64,000 bases of DNA from Isoetes taiwanensis (lineage: Eukaryota; Streptophyta; Lycopodiopsida; Isoetales; Isoetaceae). Position numbers and translations under genes: made by a program. The DNA is taken from contig JAJEKV010000054.1 in NCBI GenBank assembly GCA_021234155.1, positions 2,765,702-2,829,701 on the forward strand. The letters run 5' to 3'. Below the pieces are notes generated by a model. It saw only the letters and a program-made list of their open reading frames with translations. It did not search any database and had not been told where the DNA came from. Each line of letters opens with the position of its first letter. Position 1 is the first letter of the stretch. Shown one piece after another: positions 23,235 through 34,743 of the stretch.

Positions 23235-25652
23235 TCCACATTATAGAACAACTTCCTTCGATGGCTCCGCCAAGTGCTGGACCCCACCATTCGCCCGAAG
23301 GCCGTCCGTCAATACCGCTCCTTCCTCAAGACCAAGAAAGCCAGGTACCTTGCGGAGCACCAGCAACAGATGTTCGGTCTACTAGACCGCCACCCTAGGA
23401 CCTTCTAGAGAAAGGTCTTGAGTAAGCCTGCACAGCCCACAGGAAATATTACCCCGGAACAATGGGTGAGATACTTGCGGCCCTGTATGACCCAATGGGA
23501 AGCCGGGCACCCGGTACCTCCCGCAGACAGGCCCTAGCACTGGTCATTACCGAAGGGGATGTCATAATGCGCACCGCAACGCCTAAGCCATCGTGAAGGC
23601 GCAGATTTGGATGGTATCTTGGCAGAGCTTCTCAAGTGGGTCGGGCCCCCAATGATGCCGGTTCTCTCACAAAGACTCTTCAGCAGGGCATTGCAAGAAG
23701 GCTTCCCCATGACCGGACTACCGGTAGAGTTGTGCCCATATACAAAGCGGGGACCCCACAGCCCAGCCAACCATCGCATTACCATTATGGTCGGGTTCTG
23801 TCTTTGCCAAGTTGTTTGTGGGATTCTTGAGCGTGGCCCGACACTTTGGGTAGAGGATGGAGAAGTGCGGGCTCTCACGCAGTAAAGCTTCCCGCAGGAT
23901 TCTACTATTGACCATATCTTCACTCTGCGAACACTCATAGAGGATAGCCGGAATCAACGCCGAGACTGCATCGTTGTTTTGTGGATTTCGCAAAGGCTTT
24001 TGACACGGTGCCTCGGGCTAAGTTGTGGGATAGATTGAGACAGCTAGGGACCCCGGCCGACTTGCGAATCGCTATATACTGAGACTATATGCAGGCTTGC
24101 TCCTGGTCGTCTCAATAACCGTCGGGGAAGCCCGTTGTTAGTAGCATTGGGGTGCTTGCGCCGGTGGCTGCCCTCTATCCCTCGACGCTCTTCGGCTTGT
24201 ACATTGACCAGCTAGAAGAATGGGTAGCCCGAGCACGGGGGAGGCACTCGGTTGATGCACCACATAATCCGCAACTCATATATGCTGATGATGTTGACCG
24301 CTTTGCATATACCCGGAGGACATGCAACGCCACCTGGATGCTTTGGACACTTTCTGCCAATTCACTGACATGAGAGTTAACTTGGCCAAGACAAGGGTGC
24401 TGCTGGTCCCATCATCCCGGCACCCACGCCTTCCCTCATTCACTTACTACTGTAAGGTGTAGTGGAGGTGGCTCGATCTTATAAGTATTTGGGCATTGAG
24501 TTTTCTACTACCACACACCGGGATGCATCCATCGTTACGGGTCACCGCAGCCGGAAAGCCCCGTGATGCAATGCAAAACAACAGTTACAAGGCAGAGCTG
24601 TATGCATGGGGTCACCAGGCACACTTGTTCAGGGCCTTGGTTGAACCGGTCCTCCTCTATGGGGCAGAAGTGTGGGGGCCAGTGATATCCCTCACCACTT
24701 GGAACGATCTAGAAGGTGTACTGAAGGCCTTCTTGGCCCGGGTAAGACCTTTGGGAGTGAAGTCCACGGTCCCATATCGATCTTGCTCCAGGAGACAGGC
24801 TTCCTTCCATTCTGAGGGTCGCTACTGGAACGTCCACATTATTTACTTCCGTAAGGTGGTGGCTATGGATGAAGCCCGGCTGCCCAACCTTGCTTTGGCA
24901 AGTGGCGATGGGCCCAGGCGACTCAAAGCCCGCGAAGTGGTTCTCGCTATGGAATGTGCGAGGCACGATGTGGACCGGTGCATACACGAAGGAACGAACT
25001 CCCTTTGAAGCGTATTTGGATGCTTGCTTCATGGTTGGGATCAGAGCCCTGTCACATGTCAAGGTGGCAAATTATCGAGCAGCGAGTTAATCCCATGCTC
25101 ACGAGGGCCCACTCCACTACCTGCGCACCCATCTACCCATGAAAAAGCGCAGGGGTGATTGCTTCCATTCGCGACAGTGCATACCACCTCCGCATTGAGG
25201 CAGGGAGATGGATTCGAGGGCAGCGTGAGGGACAGAGTCCGCCGGTGTTGTCAGCGTAGGCCATTGAGGATGAAAGTCACGCCCTCCGTGCTGTGCGTAC
25301 CGGCATATCCGGGCCTCGGATGCTCGGTTAGTTGTGCCCCATCGCCTTGCATGAGCTACCGAGCACGGCCTGTGGAGGCTTGTTGGGATCAGACCTCGAG
25401 GAGGTAATGGATCTGTGGACTTCAGTTATGCCCCCGTCCGACATTAACCTCAGCTGTACTTGTGATTATGTATATAACTGTGCGTCAGCATCCTTATTGC
25501 TACTAAGGTTTTTCCCCCGAAAACCCTTCGGGGCGGGGGTTTTTTAATCCTGGTAGTAATACGCCTGCTGCTCTCTCTTTGTACTTGGGTCCCATAGGCC
25601 AGTTGGTCTCCGTGGACGATAAAATCATATTCTATTCTATTCTATTCTATTA
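23235..25652 (+). pseudogene. LINE A: 5'-truncated non-LTR retrotransposon with (ATTCT)n tail
   Basis: Decayed reverse transcriptase with many frame breaks. Recognisable pieces in order are KTKKARYLAEHQQQMFGLLD, then LDGILAELLKWVGPPM and FSRALQEGFP (RT fingers), HSPANHR, FAKAFDTVPR in another frame near 23990, YADDVD near 24280 (RT active site) and LAKTRVLLVPSS. Downstream come FRALVEPVLLYGAEVWGP and GVKSTVPYRS. The endonuclease domain is missing, so the copy is truncated at its 5' end. The 3' end has a hairpin-like block (TTTTTCCCCCGAAAACCC with GGGGCGGGGGTTTTTTAATC), then CCCATAGGCC, GTCTCCGTGGACGATA and the (ATTCT)n tail ending at 25652. Domain layout and short-repeat tail point to an RTE/CR1-like lineage rather than poly(A)-tailed L1. 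It sits against the gypsy remnant. Confidence 0.85.
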
Positions 25653-25869
25653 ACCCATATAGGCTTAAGCTCCACTATTTCTGTCCAAATTGGTGTAGTC
25701 CCAACTTAATCTACCACATACTCAAAATAACTAAGTGCATCAACCTTGCCACTAATGTACTTTTTGCATAAAATTATTATGCTCTAAGAGACCATCACAT
25801 CAAAAATGATGCCCACATAATGGGGGATTGACGAGCAAAGGATCATTTTTTGAGGAGAAGAGGATTTTA
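25653..25869. other. Short non-coding stretch
   Basis: No recognisable feature between the LINE tail and the minisatellite. Confidence 0.35.
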
Positions 25870-26470
25870 GTTCTATGTTAGGGGTACTGAGGGAGTAATA
25901 GGGGGATTGCAATTTATAACATGGGGATTTTCTATAAAAAATGAAGAATGGAGGATGAGGAGAAATGGGGTAGTCAGGGTACTAGGGGTAATGATGGAGT
26001 AATAAGGGGATTGCAATTTATAACATGGGGATTCCTTAAAAAAAAATGAAGAATGGGGGATGAGGAGAAACGGGGTAGTTAGGGTTAATAGGGGTAATGA
26101 GGGAGTAATGCGGGATTGCAATTTAGAATGTGGGATTTTTTCAGAAGAGATGAAGAATGGGGATGCGGAGAAATGGGGTAGTCAGGCTACTGGGGGTAAT
26201 GAAGGAGTAATAGGAGGATTGCAATTTAGAATATGAGGATTTCTAAAAAAAATGAAGAATGGGGACTACGAGAAATGGGGTAGCCGTGGTTAGTAGGGGT
26301 AATGAGAGAGCAATAGAGGATTGCAATTTACAATGGGGAATTGCAATTTAGAATGGGGGATAAGATTAGTAAGGGTAATGAGGGCCTAATGGGGGAATTG
26401 CAATTTAGAATGGGGGGATGAGAATGGGGATGAGGAGAAATGGGGATTCACATGAAAAGGGAATGAAGGA
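25870..26470. repeat. G-rich minisatellite, unit about 100-110 bp
   Basis: At least five diverged tandem units, each with GGGATTGCAATTTA, a stretch AAAAATGAAGAATGG, GGAGAAATGGGGTAGT and GGGGTAATGAGGGAGTAAT. The GGGATTGCAATTTA word occurs near 25904, 26007, 26112, 26216 and 26318. The two right-hand units are shortened. The plus strand is strongly purine-rich. Confidence 0.85.
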
Positions 26471-26510
26471 AAGGGAGGATGAGGATTATATTTAAGTTAA
26501 TATTCTTGCT

Positions 26511-27242
26511 CTGTGACTCGCATGAAAACAACAACATCCCTAGGTAGGCTTTTCATTCATCTCAGCAATTTTTTCTACAATAGTAGAGGGTGGGTAGTCG
26601 CACACATCGCAGCTACCCAAAAACCGAAAAACATAGGGAATATCCGGTTATAACACACGGACCCCAAATAAAATTGTGTGCTACTGAGATGTTGGCTAGT
26701 GTACCGCCGAGCTTATCGCCGGATTAAAACCCGCCTTTTCGGGTTTCGAGGGAAAACCCTAGCGATAAAATCTCGGCAAGGGGCTTGGACAACGCAGGGC
26801 TGCTAAACGTTCCCAATAAAAAAACCCACGCCCACGAGAGAATAACAAGTCGCCAAGATCACGCTGGACCGCACATCACCAACGAAAAACGAATAGAGAA
26901 AAAAAAAAAGCGAGGGGGCTCACGCTAGCGTGCCACGCCGACAAAAAAATATTTACACCTCGAAAAAGCGAGGGGCTGGTCACACGTGCCACGCGACAAT
27001 GATAACAAATATGAACATATAAATAACAATTCTAAGGAGGGGGGGTGGAGCCATGGATACTGCTGAGAGATGAGAAAGCGCCGATGAAAAGTCGATGAAG
27101 AACTCTGCAATAAATAGTGATCCCCCAACACGATGAATGGCTTAAAAATGTATGCGATGCATGTATGCGACGCATGTAATGCATGCATGCTCGTCTTGCG
27201 CAAGAATGTCGATCCGCTACGCGGATCGATGACATTTCAGTG
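26511..27242 (-). mobile_element. 732-bp element with 9-bp target duplication
   Basis: Flanked by exact 9-bp repeats ATTCTTGCT at 26502-26510 and 27243-27251. It is a second copy of the repeat at 11417-12515: in minus orientation it starts CACTGAAATGTCATCGATCC and ends TTTCATGCGAGTCACAG. A palindrome CGATCCGC/GCGGATCG lies about 12 nt from one end. A 9-bp duplication is usual for Mutator-like elements, but I see no long terminal inverted repeats. It also carries the GGTTTTCCCTCGAAACCC block with GGCGGGTTTTAATCCGG found in LINE 3' ends. Confidence 0.65.
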
Positions 27243-27251
27243 ATTCTTGCT

Positions 27252-27355
27252 TTAAAAAGTGGGTGTTGCTTTAGATTGCCAATTTGAGAACACCACTAAT
27301 ATAACTAGTAACATTTAAACCTTTGCAGTAATCTTATTAATACTTATTATACTAG
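27252..27355. other. Short AT-rich spacer
   Basis: Lies between the 732-bp element and the end of the transposase remnant. Nothing recognised. Confidence 0.3.
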
Positions 27356-28990
27356 TCAAAAGATTACATGTTGGTCCGTAAGTGGTTGAATTAGCTCATA
27401 CCCTAGAATCTTTGTATCATCGTATGGCACAGGGATGAACGTTTGAACTAGAGAGTTAATAAACATGGTCTTTCCAAAGGCTATATCTAAGGAAAGGATC
27501 CATGCCTCTGTAAATGGATCTTTGTTACCTCGATAGTAGTAACTCTTTAGCTCTCCAACAGATTCATGAACAAAGATTGTTGATATATTACCCTTGGGCT
27601 CTATATGGTTTTCCTCACTTAACTCTTGTGATGACATATAGTCTCCTTCTTTATAGATTGTTCCACAGAAAAGAACCTTCTTAAACTTGTAACTTTGCCT
27701 CTTCATAAGTGTTTGATCATGTAAACCATTCAGCTCCATCACACCAGTCAAGTCTATAATCACCCCTTTTTGCTCACTCCTCGCTGATCCTATAACTATG
27801 CCCTTCTTGGTAATGGCCTCCTTGCAGCCACAATGATTTGGAAGGTATTCTAACTTATCCATAATGCTTTTAGCCACTTCTACTAATGGCACTCCAATAA
27901 TTCCTTTCCTATGGTCTCGAATGCCAACTGGTAGCCAAATGTACTTATGTACCTCTTTCAAAGTGTACTCAATAGGATTGCCTTCTTCGGCTTCAAGGAA
28001 AGTTGTGGTGAAAAGGTAACGCGCATACCTCATATAGGTAAGTTCAACTTCCAAGTTGTTGGTCTTCACTTGCTTATGGATCTTCACATCTCGCTCTTGA
28101 GGGAAACACCAGGTGCCATCATGAGGTCCATGCCTCAAAATATCATCAATGACTTCACCAACTCCTGTAGAGTGAGAATAAAAATTTAAGAATGTTATGC
28201 TACTAAGAATAAAATTTTTGATGAACTCACCAAGATTATGTTGCTTTGGAGATGCATTACATCCAAATTGCTGCTCGGATTTTACCCATCAAGATGCAAG
28301 CACCTTTCTCATCCTACTGAGATCATGCTCTGAGCATCCATGAACTCGACTCCATCCGAAGAAGAAATGGACAAACTTTACAAGAAAAATTCCAATTTGC
28401 TTCACTTCGACTGCAGAGTATATATGAGTAAAAATAAAAATAAAAATCTAGACATATAAATGAGATTAATTACCTGGGATAACATGATCTAGAAATCTCC
28501 TTAGCACTTCTGCTAAACACCACTGAGCAAACTTCTGATAATCCTCACCTTTGAATCCTTTATAGTATTTGCTGGGTTGAGCAGACCAGTGCCCTTTACG
28601 AAGCTCACTTGGGACAACATTATAAATTTCTTGGACAATTTGATCTAAATTCAAAAGAAGTTGATTGTCTGCTTCGAGGAGAGCCATAAGTTTCTTGATG
28701 AAGAACTTCACTGCTCCTATCAGTAATACATGAAATAAGTCAAAGACGAGATCTTCATGTGGGCGAAACCCATAGAGCCGTTGAAGCTCCCATAAAAAGC
28801 TTTCTCCTTTGAGACCAAAGTTCTCTAAAACATCAATATTTGTTGATCTTTTGCCATTGTTGAAGAACGTCCAAGTATTCTGCTAGGGTCTTTTTCGATG
28901 TAGGATCTATGACTTGTTCCATAGCATTGCTGAACACATGCCTGACTCCTCCGAACTCTTGTCTACCTGAAAGTGAGTTGGAAAGCTTAT
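27356..28990 (-). pseudogene. TNP2-like (CMC-type) transposase, C-terminal half
   Basis: Three coding blocks on the minus strand separated by intron-like gaps. Block 1 (about 28770-28466) reads GFRPHEDLVFDLFHVLLIGA, the place of the conserved FD-x-x-H motif, then SAQPSKYYKGFKGEDYQKFA. Block 2 (about 28430-28232) reads FLVKFVHFFFGW and HGCSEHDLSRMRK. Block 3 (about 28165-27356, 260 codons ending at a TGA) includes HGPHDGTWCFPQERDVKIHK and TNNLEVELTYMRYARYL. It resembles the GP-x-x-x-W-x-F-P-x-E-R / K-x-x-x-T-N-N-x-x-x-E stretch of the TNP2-related transposases seen in animal, fungal and plant elements. The N-terminal half and the ends of the element were not found. A stop interrupts block 2. 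It is a different branch from the CACTA fragment at 36.4-38.7 kb. Confidence 0.6.
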
Positions 28991-29480
28991 ATTAAGATGC
29001 ATAAGATAAGACAACCATGGTCAAGAGATAATTATAAGCATAGATACCTGTTTGAATATAAGAAACCTTTTAAAGGTATTCGAAACCTCAGTCAATTAGA
29101 GAAGCTAGATCTAGTAGTAAAGCACTTACTAGAGCAAAATTCTGAGTTGGCTGCCAAAACAAATGCTCACCAAGTGGGGTTTTGTGTATCTGATTTGTTT
29201 TTCGATGTCAGCTCATAGTTGGCAGGCTATAAGGAATGACTAATGTACTGATCTTTGATCTCTTAATAGACTGATTTACTGACTTGTTCTTTCTATATTC
29301 ATGGTCTTGGTATTAAGAAATTGCATATAATTTTCAGTTTCTCTTTCTTTTTTTTTTGTATGGAACATAATTTGTTTTATAGAATCCACATCAATTCTGT
29401 CCTATCTGCATTCAAATCTACATCTTCATATGCTTTATTATCTGATCTAAGTAAACTACAAAATAAAACTACAAAATAAA
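28991..29480. other. Non-coding stretch
   Basis: No gene supported. A short ORF at 28973-29218 has no domain features and may be degraded transposon sequence. Confidence 0.3.
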
Positions 29481-29551
29481 AAAAGAATAGAATATAATAG
29501 AATAGAATAGAATTGTTTGTATCGTCCACGGAGACCAATCGGCCTATGGGA
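29481..29551 (-). mobile_element. Very short LINE 3' end with (ATTCT)n tail
   Basis: Read on the minus strand: CCCATAGGCCGATTGGTCTC, CGTGGACGATA, then (ATTCT)n. Only about 40 bp of LINE body remains. It joins directly to satellite sequence of the kind at 31.2 kb. Confidence 0.75.
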
Positions 29552-29660
29552 TATTAAATACAAGGTCACAAAAGGGGGATGGTTGAGAAGAGGGGTATGA
29601 ACGGAATAAGGGGATATTAAACATAAAAGGAGTATGAACGGAAAAGGAATATGTAGCATA
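29552..29660. repeat. Satellite unit related to 31.2-31.5 kb
   Basis: Contains AAAGGGGGATGGTTGAGAAG, GGGGTATGAACGGAATAAGG and GGGGATATTAAACATAAA, the same words as the array at 31203-31490. Confidence 0.7.
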
Positions 29661-29799
29661 ATAACATGGGGTTTTCTTTGTGTTTTTGTACGCTTTTCAC
29701 TAAGGTTTTCCTATGATTTCGTGATGTATTCAAATGGATGTACTAATGCGTACATCTAGAGTGCACCATTTCTGAGCCATTGATTTTAGCCTTTTTTTT

Positions 29800-29985
29800 T
29801 TCAATGGTTAACAACCAATGACTCACAACAAAAGCCCTTTTTTTGTGCGTGTGGTGCATAATGGTCAACAACCAATGGCTCACAACAAAAGCTCTTTTTT
29901 TGTGTGTGGTGCATAATGGGCAACAACCAATGGCTCACAACAAAAGCCCTCTTTTTGTGTGTGTGTGTGGTGCATAATGGGCACA
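29800..29985. repeat. 66-bp minisatellite, three units
   Basis: Three tandem units with CAACAACCAATGGCTCACAA, CAAAAGC, a T-run and GTGTGGTGCATAATGG. Length differences come from T-run and (GT)n slippage. Confidence 0.85.
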
Positions 29986-30704
29986 TGAAGGGCTTGAAGG
30001 ACGCATGTAGTGCAGTTTCCCTGCCGGCAACACATTTCTTATCATAACTTTTGATCTAGAGCTCGGTTTCAGATGATTTTTATTGCGTTGGAAAGCTCTC
30101 TCCGAGATCTTTTTGATAATGTATGATATGGATATGTTTGGATAAGTTATTTATGCTAAAACAGCAATTTTTTGGCCGGGTTTGGTAGGCTTTCACATCC
30201 TACCAGCTGATTAATACAGGATTGCGCTATTGGATATTGTTTTATGGCTCATTCCGAATGAAGCTTGCAAAAAATTACCATGCATTTTTAGATTTTAAGG
30301 CAGTTATCAAGCAAATTCCAAGGCTTCTAGATCCTTGTGCTAACAAGCAGAAAAGTTTCCCACTTTGGTTTCTCACCACAAGAATCCATGGAGGCCAAAG
30401 GCTGCTATTAAATTCCAGTTGAAAAATGTTTGTGTATGGGTGTTGCAAACTTTATGACTTTCAGAATAATGGGATCAATCTGCTCTATCTGTATGGTAAC
30501 TTTTACGTATGTTTTATTTGTTTTATTGTGATGAAATTCAAAAGCTATAGGTGATGAAAGCCTCAAATGAATTCTAGTTTTTTTCTGGTTTGAATTCTAA
30601 AATTTTTGTCACACCCTGGGTGACGTCCCTAAGGCCCCCAAGGGGCCAAAAATTTTTTTTTGCAACACAAACCATTAACATCCAACATATAAAAATTAAA
30701 TCCC
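29986..30704. other. Non-coding, retrotransposon-like flank
   Basis: About 30040-30110 holds a phrase on the pattern of ATAACTTTTGATCTAGAGCT followed by GCGTTGGAAAGCTCT, which I have seen as a common repeat in plant LTR retrotransposons. No coding region is supported. A small palindrome GTCAC/GTGAC lies near 30608. Confidence 0.3.
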
Positions 30705-31201
30705 CCAACACATAACAACCATTGACATTAACAACCAACACATAACTACCATTGACATTAATTAACACAACCATTGGGTCCAACACATTTAAATTAAAAT
30801 CCCCTTAACCCCCTTTGGTTTGGGTGCATATTCACACGGGGTGATGTAGGGGTGAGAGCCCCTCATAATTGTATTTTTGCACGTACGAAATCAACACCAT
30901 ATAGTATTCCGCTTGAAATCTTATAGTATTTTGCGAATCTTGTTATACAGTATAGCAAATTTTGTACTTGCATACCCCACAAACGAGGAACTTTACTACG
31001 GTGTAGATTAAGGAATAAGGGGTGAATATGCCTATCCAACAGCTCTCGTTGCCCGGAGTCACCCCCGTGTGAATATGCACCCAAACCAAAGGGGGTTTAA
31101 GGGGGATTTTAATTTAAATGTGTTGGACCCAATGGTTGTGTTAATTAATGTCAATGGTAGTTATGTGTTGGTTGTTAATGTCAATGGTTGTTATGTGTTG
31201 G
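30705..31201. repeat. Near-perfect inverted repeat, arms about 140 bp
   Basis: Left arm 30705-30844 and right arm 31059-31201 are reverse complements with only a few single-base differences, separated by about 214 bp. The arms contain GGTTTGGGTGCATATTCACA, AACCATTGGGTCCAACAC and a short internal repeat AACACATAACNACCATTGAC. If transcribed, this would fold into a long hairpin that could feed DICER-LIKE processing. The high identity means it is recent or maintained by conversion. Confidence 0.85.
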
Positions 31202-31202
31202 A

Positions 31203-31700
31203 GGTATGAATGGAATAAGGGGATATTAAACATAAGGGGATATTAAACATAAAAGGAGGATGGTTGAGAAGAGGGGTATGAACGGAATAAGGGGTATGAA
31301 CGGAATAAGGATATATTAAACTACAAAATCACAAAGGGGGATTGTTCTTAGAAAGGGGTATGAAAACATAAAAGGAGGATGGTTGAGAAGAGGGGTATGA
31401 ACGGAATAAGGGGTATGAACGGAATAAGGGTATATTAAACTACAAAATCACAAAGGGGGATTGTTCCTAGAAAGGGGTATGAACATTATTTGTGAGAAAA
31501 GGGGTATGACCATTGCATATGGCAATGGGGGATATAAAAAAAATTCAAATAAGGGGATATCAATCTACAAGATCACAATGGGGGGATTGTGGCCAAATAC
31601 CCCGTTTCTGAAAATCATGTCCATTCCACGAAAAGGGGGATTTTAAGGGGTTTTTTATGGGGGATTTTAAGGAGAATATGAGCATCGTTTTTTATGTGCA
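31203..31700. repeat. Minisatellite of about 120 bp units
   Basis: Units contain GGAGGATGGTTGAGAAGAGG, GGTATGAACGGAATAAGG (often twice), ATATTAAACTACAAAATCAC and AAAGGGGGATTGTTC. About two full units plus diverged fragments are present to about 31700. The ORF over the right end is not credible. Confidence 0.75.
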
Positions 31701-33369
31701 TGAGAGCATGGATATGTAACCTGCCATAAATTTCTGCACAATAGAAATTAATTCAGCAAAATACGACATTTGTGACATTACAGATAGCTTTTGCTTGGTT
31801 CACAAATGTAGATGCTAATAGAAGAATACTTCAAAAGCCATATTTTTCTCCTTCATGATCACCCGATGATCACCAGATTACCTTCTCCAACATGCAGCCT
31901 GAGCAAAACGAATCAAATAAGCTTTTTACAGAATGCAGCTCAAACTTACATGTTGGATCATGTTGCTAAAAGGAAACCGGCAAGGAATCTTTATAGAGCC
32001 GCCAGTGAAACCTTGTGTAGTGCAAATATGAAATAAGCTTCAAAATCTCTCCATTCATAGTAACCAGAATCGTTCTGCAATTGCTTGCATCACGTGATTT
32101 TCCTCTTTTGAATATCGAAACCACCCAACCTTTTTAGCAGGACTTTCGATCGGGGTTGCAGGGTAAGAAGCAGCTGCCAAAAATCATCCAGGACTTCAAA
32201 AATTGTGCTTTTGAATCAGAAGAAGGATCCAAAGTTTCTTTATGACAATCTTTATAAGTATTTTAAGGAAAAAGGGCAGATCTGGCAGAGGAAGAGCATT
32301 TCTACAATTTTCAGACAATTAGGGGTATTTTTGCAATTACGCAATAAATTTGGGGTATTTTTATAATTTGCCCAAAAAACTATCACCTCTATATGGCAAA
32401 AGCATAGGATAAATGCCATGGAACTACAAGGGTCAGGCTTTTACCATTCTCCACAGTAATTGACACGGGTCACACTTTTATTATTTTATAAGCCCTTGAA
32501 ATTATTGTGCAAGGAAGGAAGGAAGGAAGGAAGGAACCACATGTGAGAGCAATTTCTACACATATACACTAGATTATGATTCTGTCAAGAGCCATAAAAT
32601 CTTGTGCTAATTATAAGCTATAATCCAAGATACAAAAATCTTATTCTCAGTTGTAAGTAAAGGTAATAAGCTAACTAAATTTGAGTCATTATCTTGAGTA
32701 GTAAGCTTGATATGGGCTTGATATGAATTAACTAAAACTCAAATTTTCTTCTAGAGCAATGCAAAACAATACAAAACATTAGGCCTGGGATGATCTTGAG
32801 TTAGCTTTGGCCATTCAATAATCATGAATCAAATAATGGTGCGCATTCTTGCTTGAGGCATTTAACTCCCTAACGGGCCTTGACTCTGCAGGTGATGCTT
32901 TAAGGTCTCGTGGTTGTCAGAGTGTGCAAGGTCGTGCTTTAATCATTTGCTTGCCACAATGTTTTCAAGTTATCTCTGTTGTGGTTCGAGCGCCACCGGC
33001 ATTCCTCGAGAGCGTTTCTCATTAAAGTTTTTTCTCAAAAAACCACGAGGGGGAGGGTCATCGGATGAGAAGCATTCGCCAGTTTTTTCCACCTTTGCCT
33101 AATAGATGAAGCGGCAAATAAACCAAATTTTATCTTGTATTCTTTAGTTTCGTCGTGCTCTTGATGATTGTCTATCATTCAATTTCCAAGATTTTTCAAA
33201 ATTTTCTACCCCTAGTAGGGGAATCAATTTGCACTCAATGATTTTACAAAGCCCAATGAGAACAACACTTCACTTACCATATATGTTTCTAGGACCTTTC
33301 CACAGAAAGGATATATACTAGGTATAACTTCCACATTTAGATATATTGGCACTAGTATATTGAGCAACT
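31701..33369. other. Non-coding stretch with (GGAA)n microsatellite
   Basis: No gene recognised. A short (GGAA)n run lies at 32511-32536. About 33016-33065 has TTAAAGTTTTTTCTCAAAAA, then CACGAGGGGGAGGG, which may be a diverged copy of the hairpin block of the LINE 3' ends. Confidence 0.35.
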
Positions 33370-33918
33370 TGAATGCCTTTCCTCTTCCTTTTTGCTGGCA
33401 GCCGACCCCGGCCGCGGGCCTTTGGCGCCAGGGTTGTCCGGGCGAGCGACGGATGGCGGCACAGGAGCGATGATGGATGGGCCGCCCGCTGGCGTTTCGC
33501 GCTGAGCATGCCCAGATCGGTGGAGCTTTAGTGAGGAGGCACCTCCCCGGGCGATTTCCACTGGCGGTTTCGGCGCCCGCCTTCCCTGGCGTCACGGGCG
33601 ATTGGCGTTAAAGGCGTCTGTTTTCCAAAGACAATTGATTGTGAAGAGGCTACGGTTCGGAGGCGTTTGGTGAAGTCTTGTCTGTTGGAGGTATGCTTGT
33701 TGCTTCTTGCAATAGCATGGATTTTTGGACGTGTAATTATCCTGGCAACAGTTTTTTCCCAGGTGGTTTTTAATCTGGGCCATGGTGATATGTTTTATTC
33801 TGTGGGCTTCGGCCCTTGTTCTGGTTAGGGACTTCGGTCCCGTTTTGTACTTGTGGTCCCATAACCCGATTGGGTTCCGTGGACATTAAAAGTTTCTTCC
33901 TTCCTTCCTTCCTTCCTA
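33370..33918 (+). mobile_element. GC-rich retroposon with (TTCC)n tail
   Basis: The 3' end reads TTTTGTACTTGTGGTCCCAT, then CCGATTGGGTTCCGTGGACA, then (TTCC)n at 33893-33917. This is the same layout as the LINE A 3' end, with a different short-repeat tail. A block AGTTTTTTCCCAGGTGG plus TTTTTAATCTGGGCC at about 33748 corresponds to the hairpin block. The body is much more GC-rich than its surroundings. It encodes no recognisable protein and the 5' border is unknown. Confidence 0.5.
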
Positions 33919-34566
33919 AGCATTCTATTTAGCCTCTGAACATCATGGTGTTAAAAGTCCTCTTGATTATACAAAATTTGTGAATAATCTAAATATGATG
34001 TAGCTTCATAACATATCATTAACCTTAGATTTGCTTGTCAAAACCCAATTATATCCAAAGGCGACTCCATAGTGATTGTATTAATAATAAATATAAGTTA
34101 CATAAATTCAATTGAATTGCTAGTTAATACTAAAGAATATGCTCAAAGTTAGTAGTGATTTTAAGGGCTGAAATAAGCATATAATAAAAGCAATAGCATG
34201 AACTGGTGTAATAGGCTTTTATTAACCATAACGCACTTGCAAAATTGAACATGGTTTTTGAACCAACTAAGAAGACTTGAGAGCATCAAAACTATGTTAA
34301 AAAAACTTGCATGATAATAATAACTAGTAGGTGAAATCATCCAAAATTATAATATCATAATGTATGCTTAAAAACCGTCCCCTAAATTAGTAATAATTTC
34401 AAGAAACTAATGTAAGATATAAAATTAGTATAAGAACTATGATTAAACTAACAATGACTTTACAAAAGCATAGAAGGCACATGGTTTTTGTTGACGTTAT
34501 GAAATGTTTGTATACCAAACCACGTTCATAGTGGTTTCCATAGTGATTATTAATGTGATTTAAATT
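33919..34566. other. AT-rich non-coding stretch
   Basis: No gene or element recognised up to the terminus at 34567. Confidence 0.35.
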
Positions 34567-34663
34567 TTGGGGGCCTTGAGTGTCAGACGTGACAAACCTT
34601 TGTCATGCGTGACAAAGCTTTATCATACGTGACAATTGTCATGCATGACAAATAATATAGCCA
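34567..34663 (+). mobile_element. Left terminus with GTGACAAA subterminal repeats
   Basis: GGGGGCCTTGAGTGTCAGAC is followed by four to five GTGACAAA/TTTGTCATG motifs. Its start resembles the reversed right end of the element at 10571-10866 (GGGCGCCTTGTGACAAA). I infer that it is the left end of a DNA transposon that includes the SET and CACTA coding regions to its right. No right-hand terminus was found before the satellite. Confidence 0.5.
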
Positions 34664-34743
34664 TTTATTTCAATTTTAAATCTGATTATTTCAGCTCTCT
34701 TCTTATGCTCCTCTTCTCCTAGGCGCTCTGATGGGCGCTTGGT

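Noticed and set aside
32511-32536. (GGAA)n run as a reversed LINE tail
   Set aside because: The flanking sequence lacks the CCGTGGAC 3' end; treated as a simple microsatellite.
33224-33595. GC-rich ORF resembling a bacterial-type sequence
   Set aside because: It lies in a retroposon with a (TTCC)n tail; composition alone does not support transfer or a gene.
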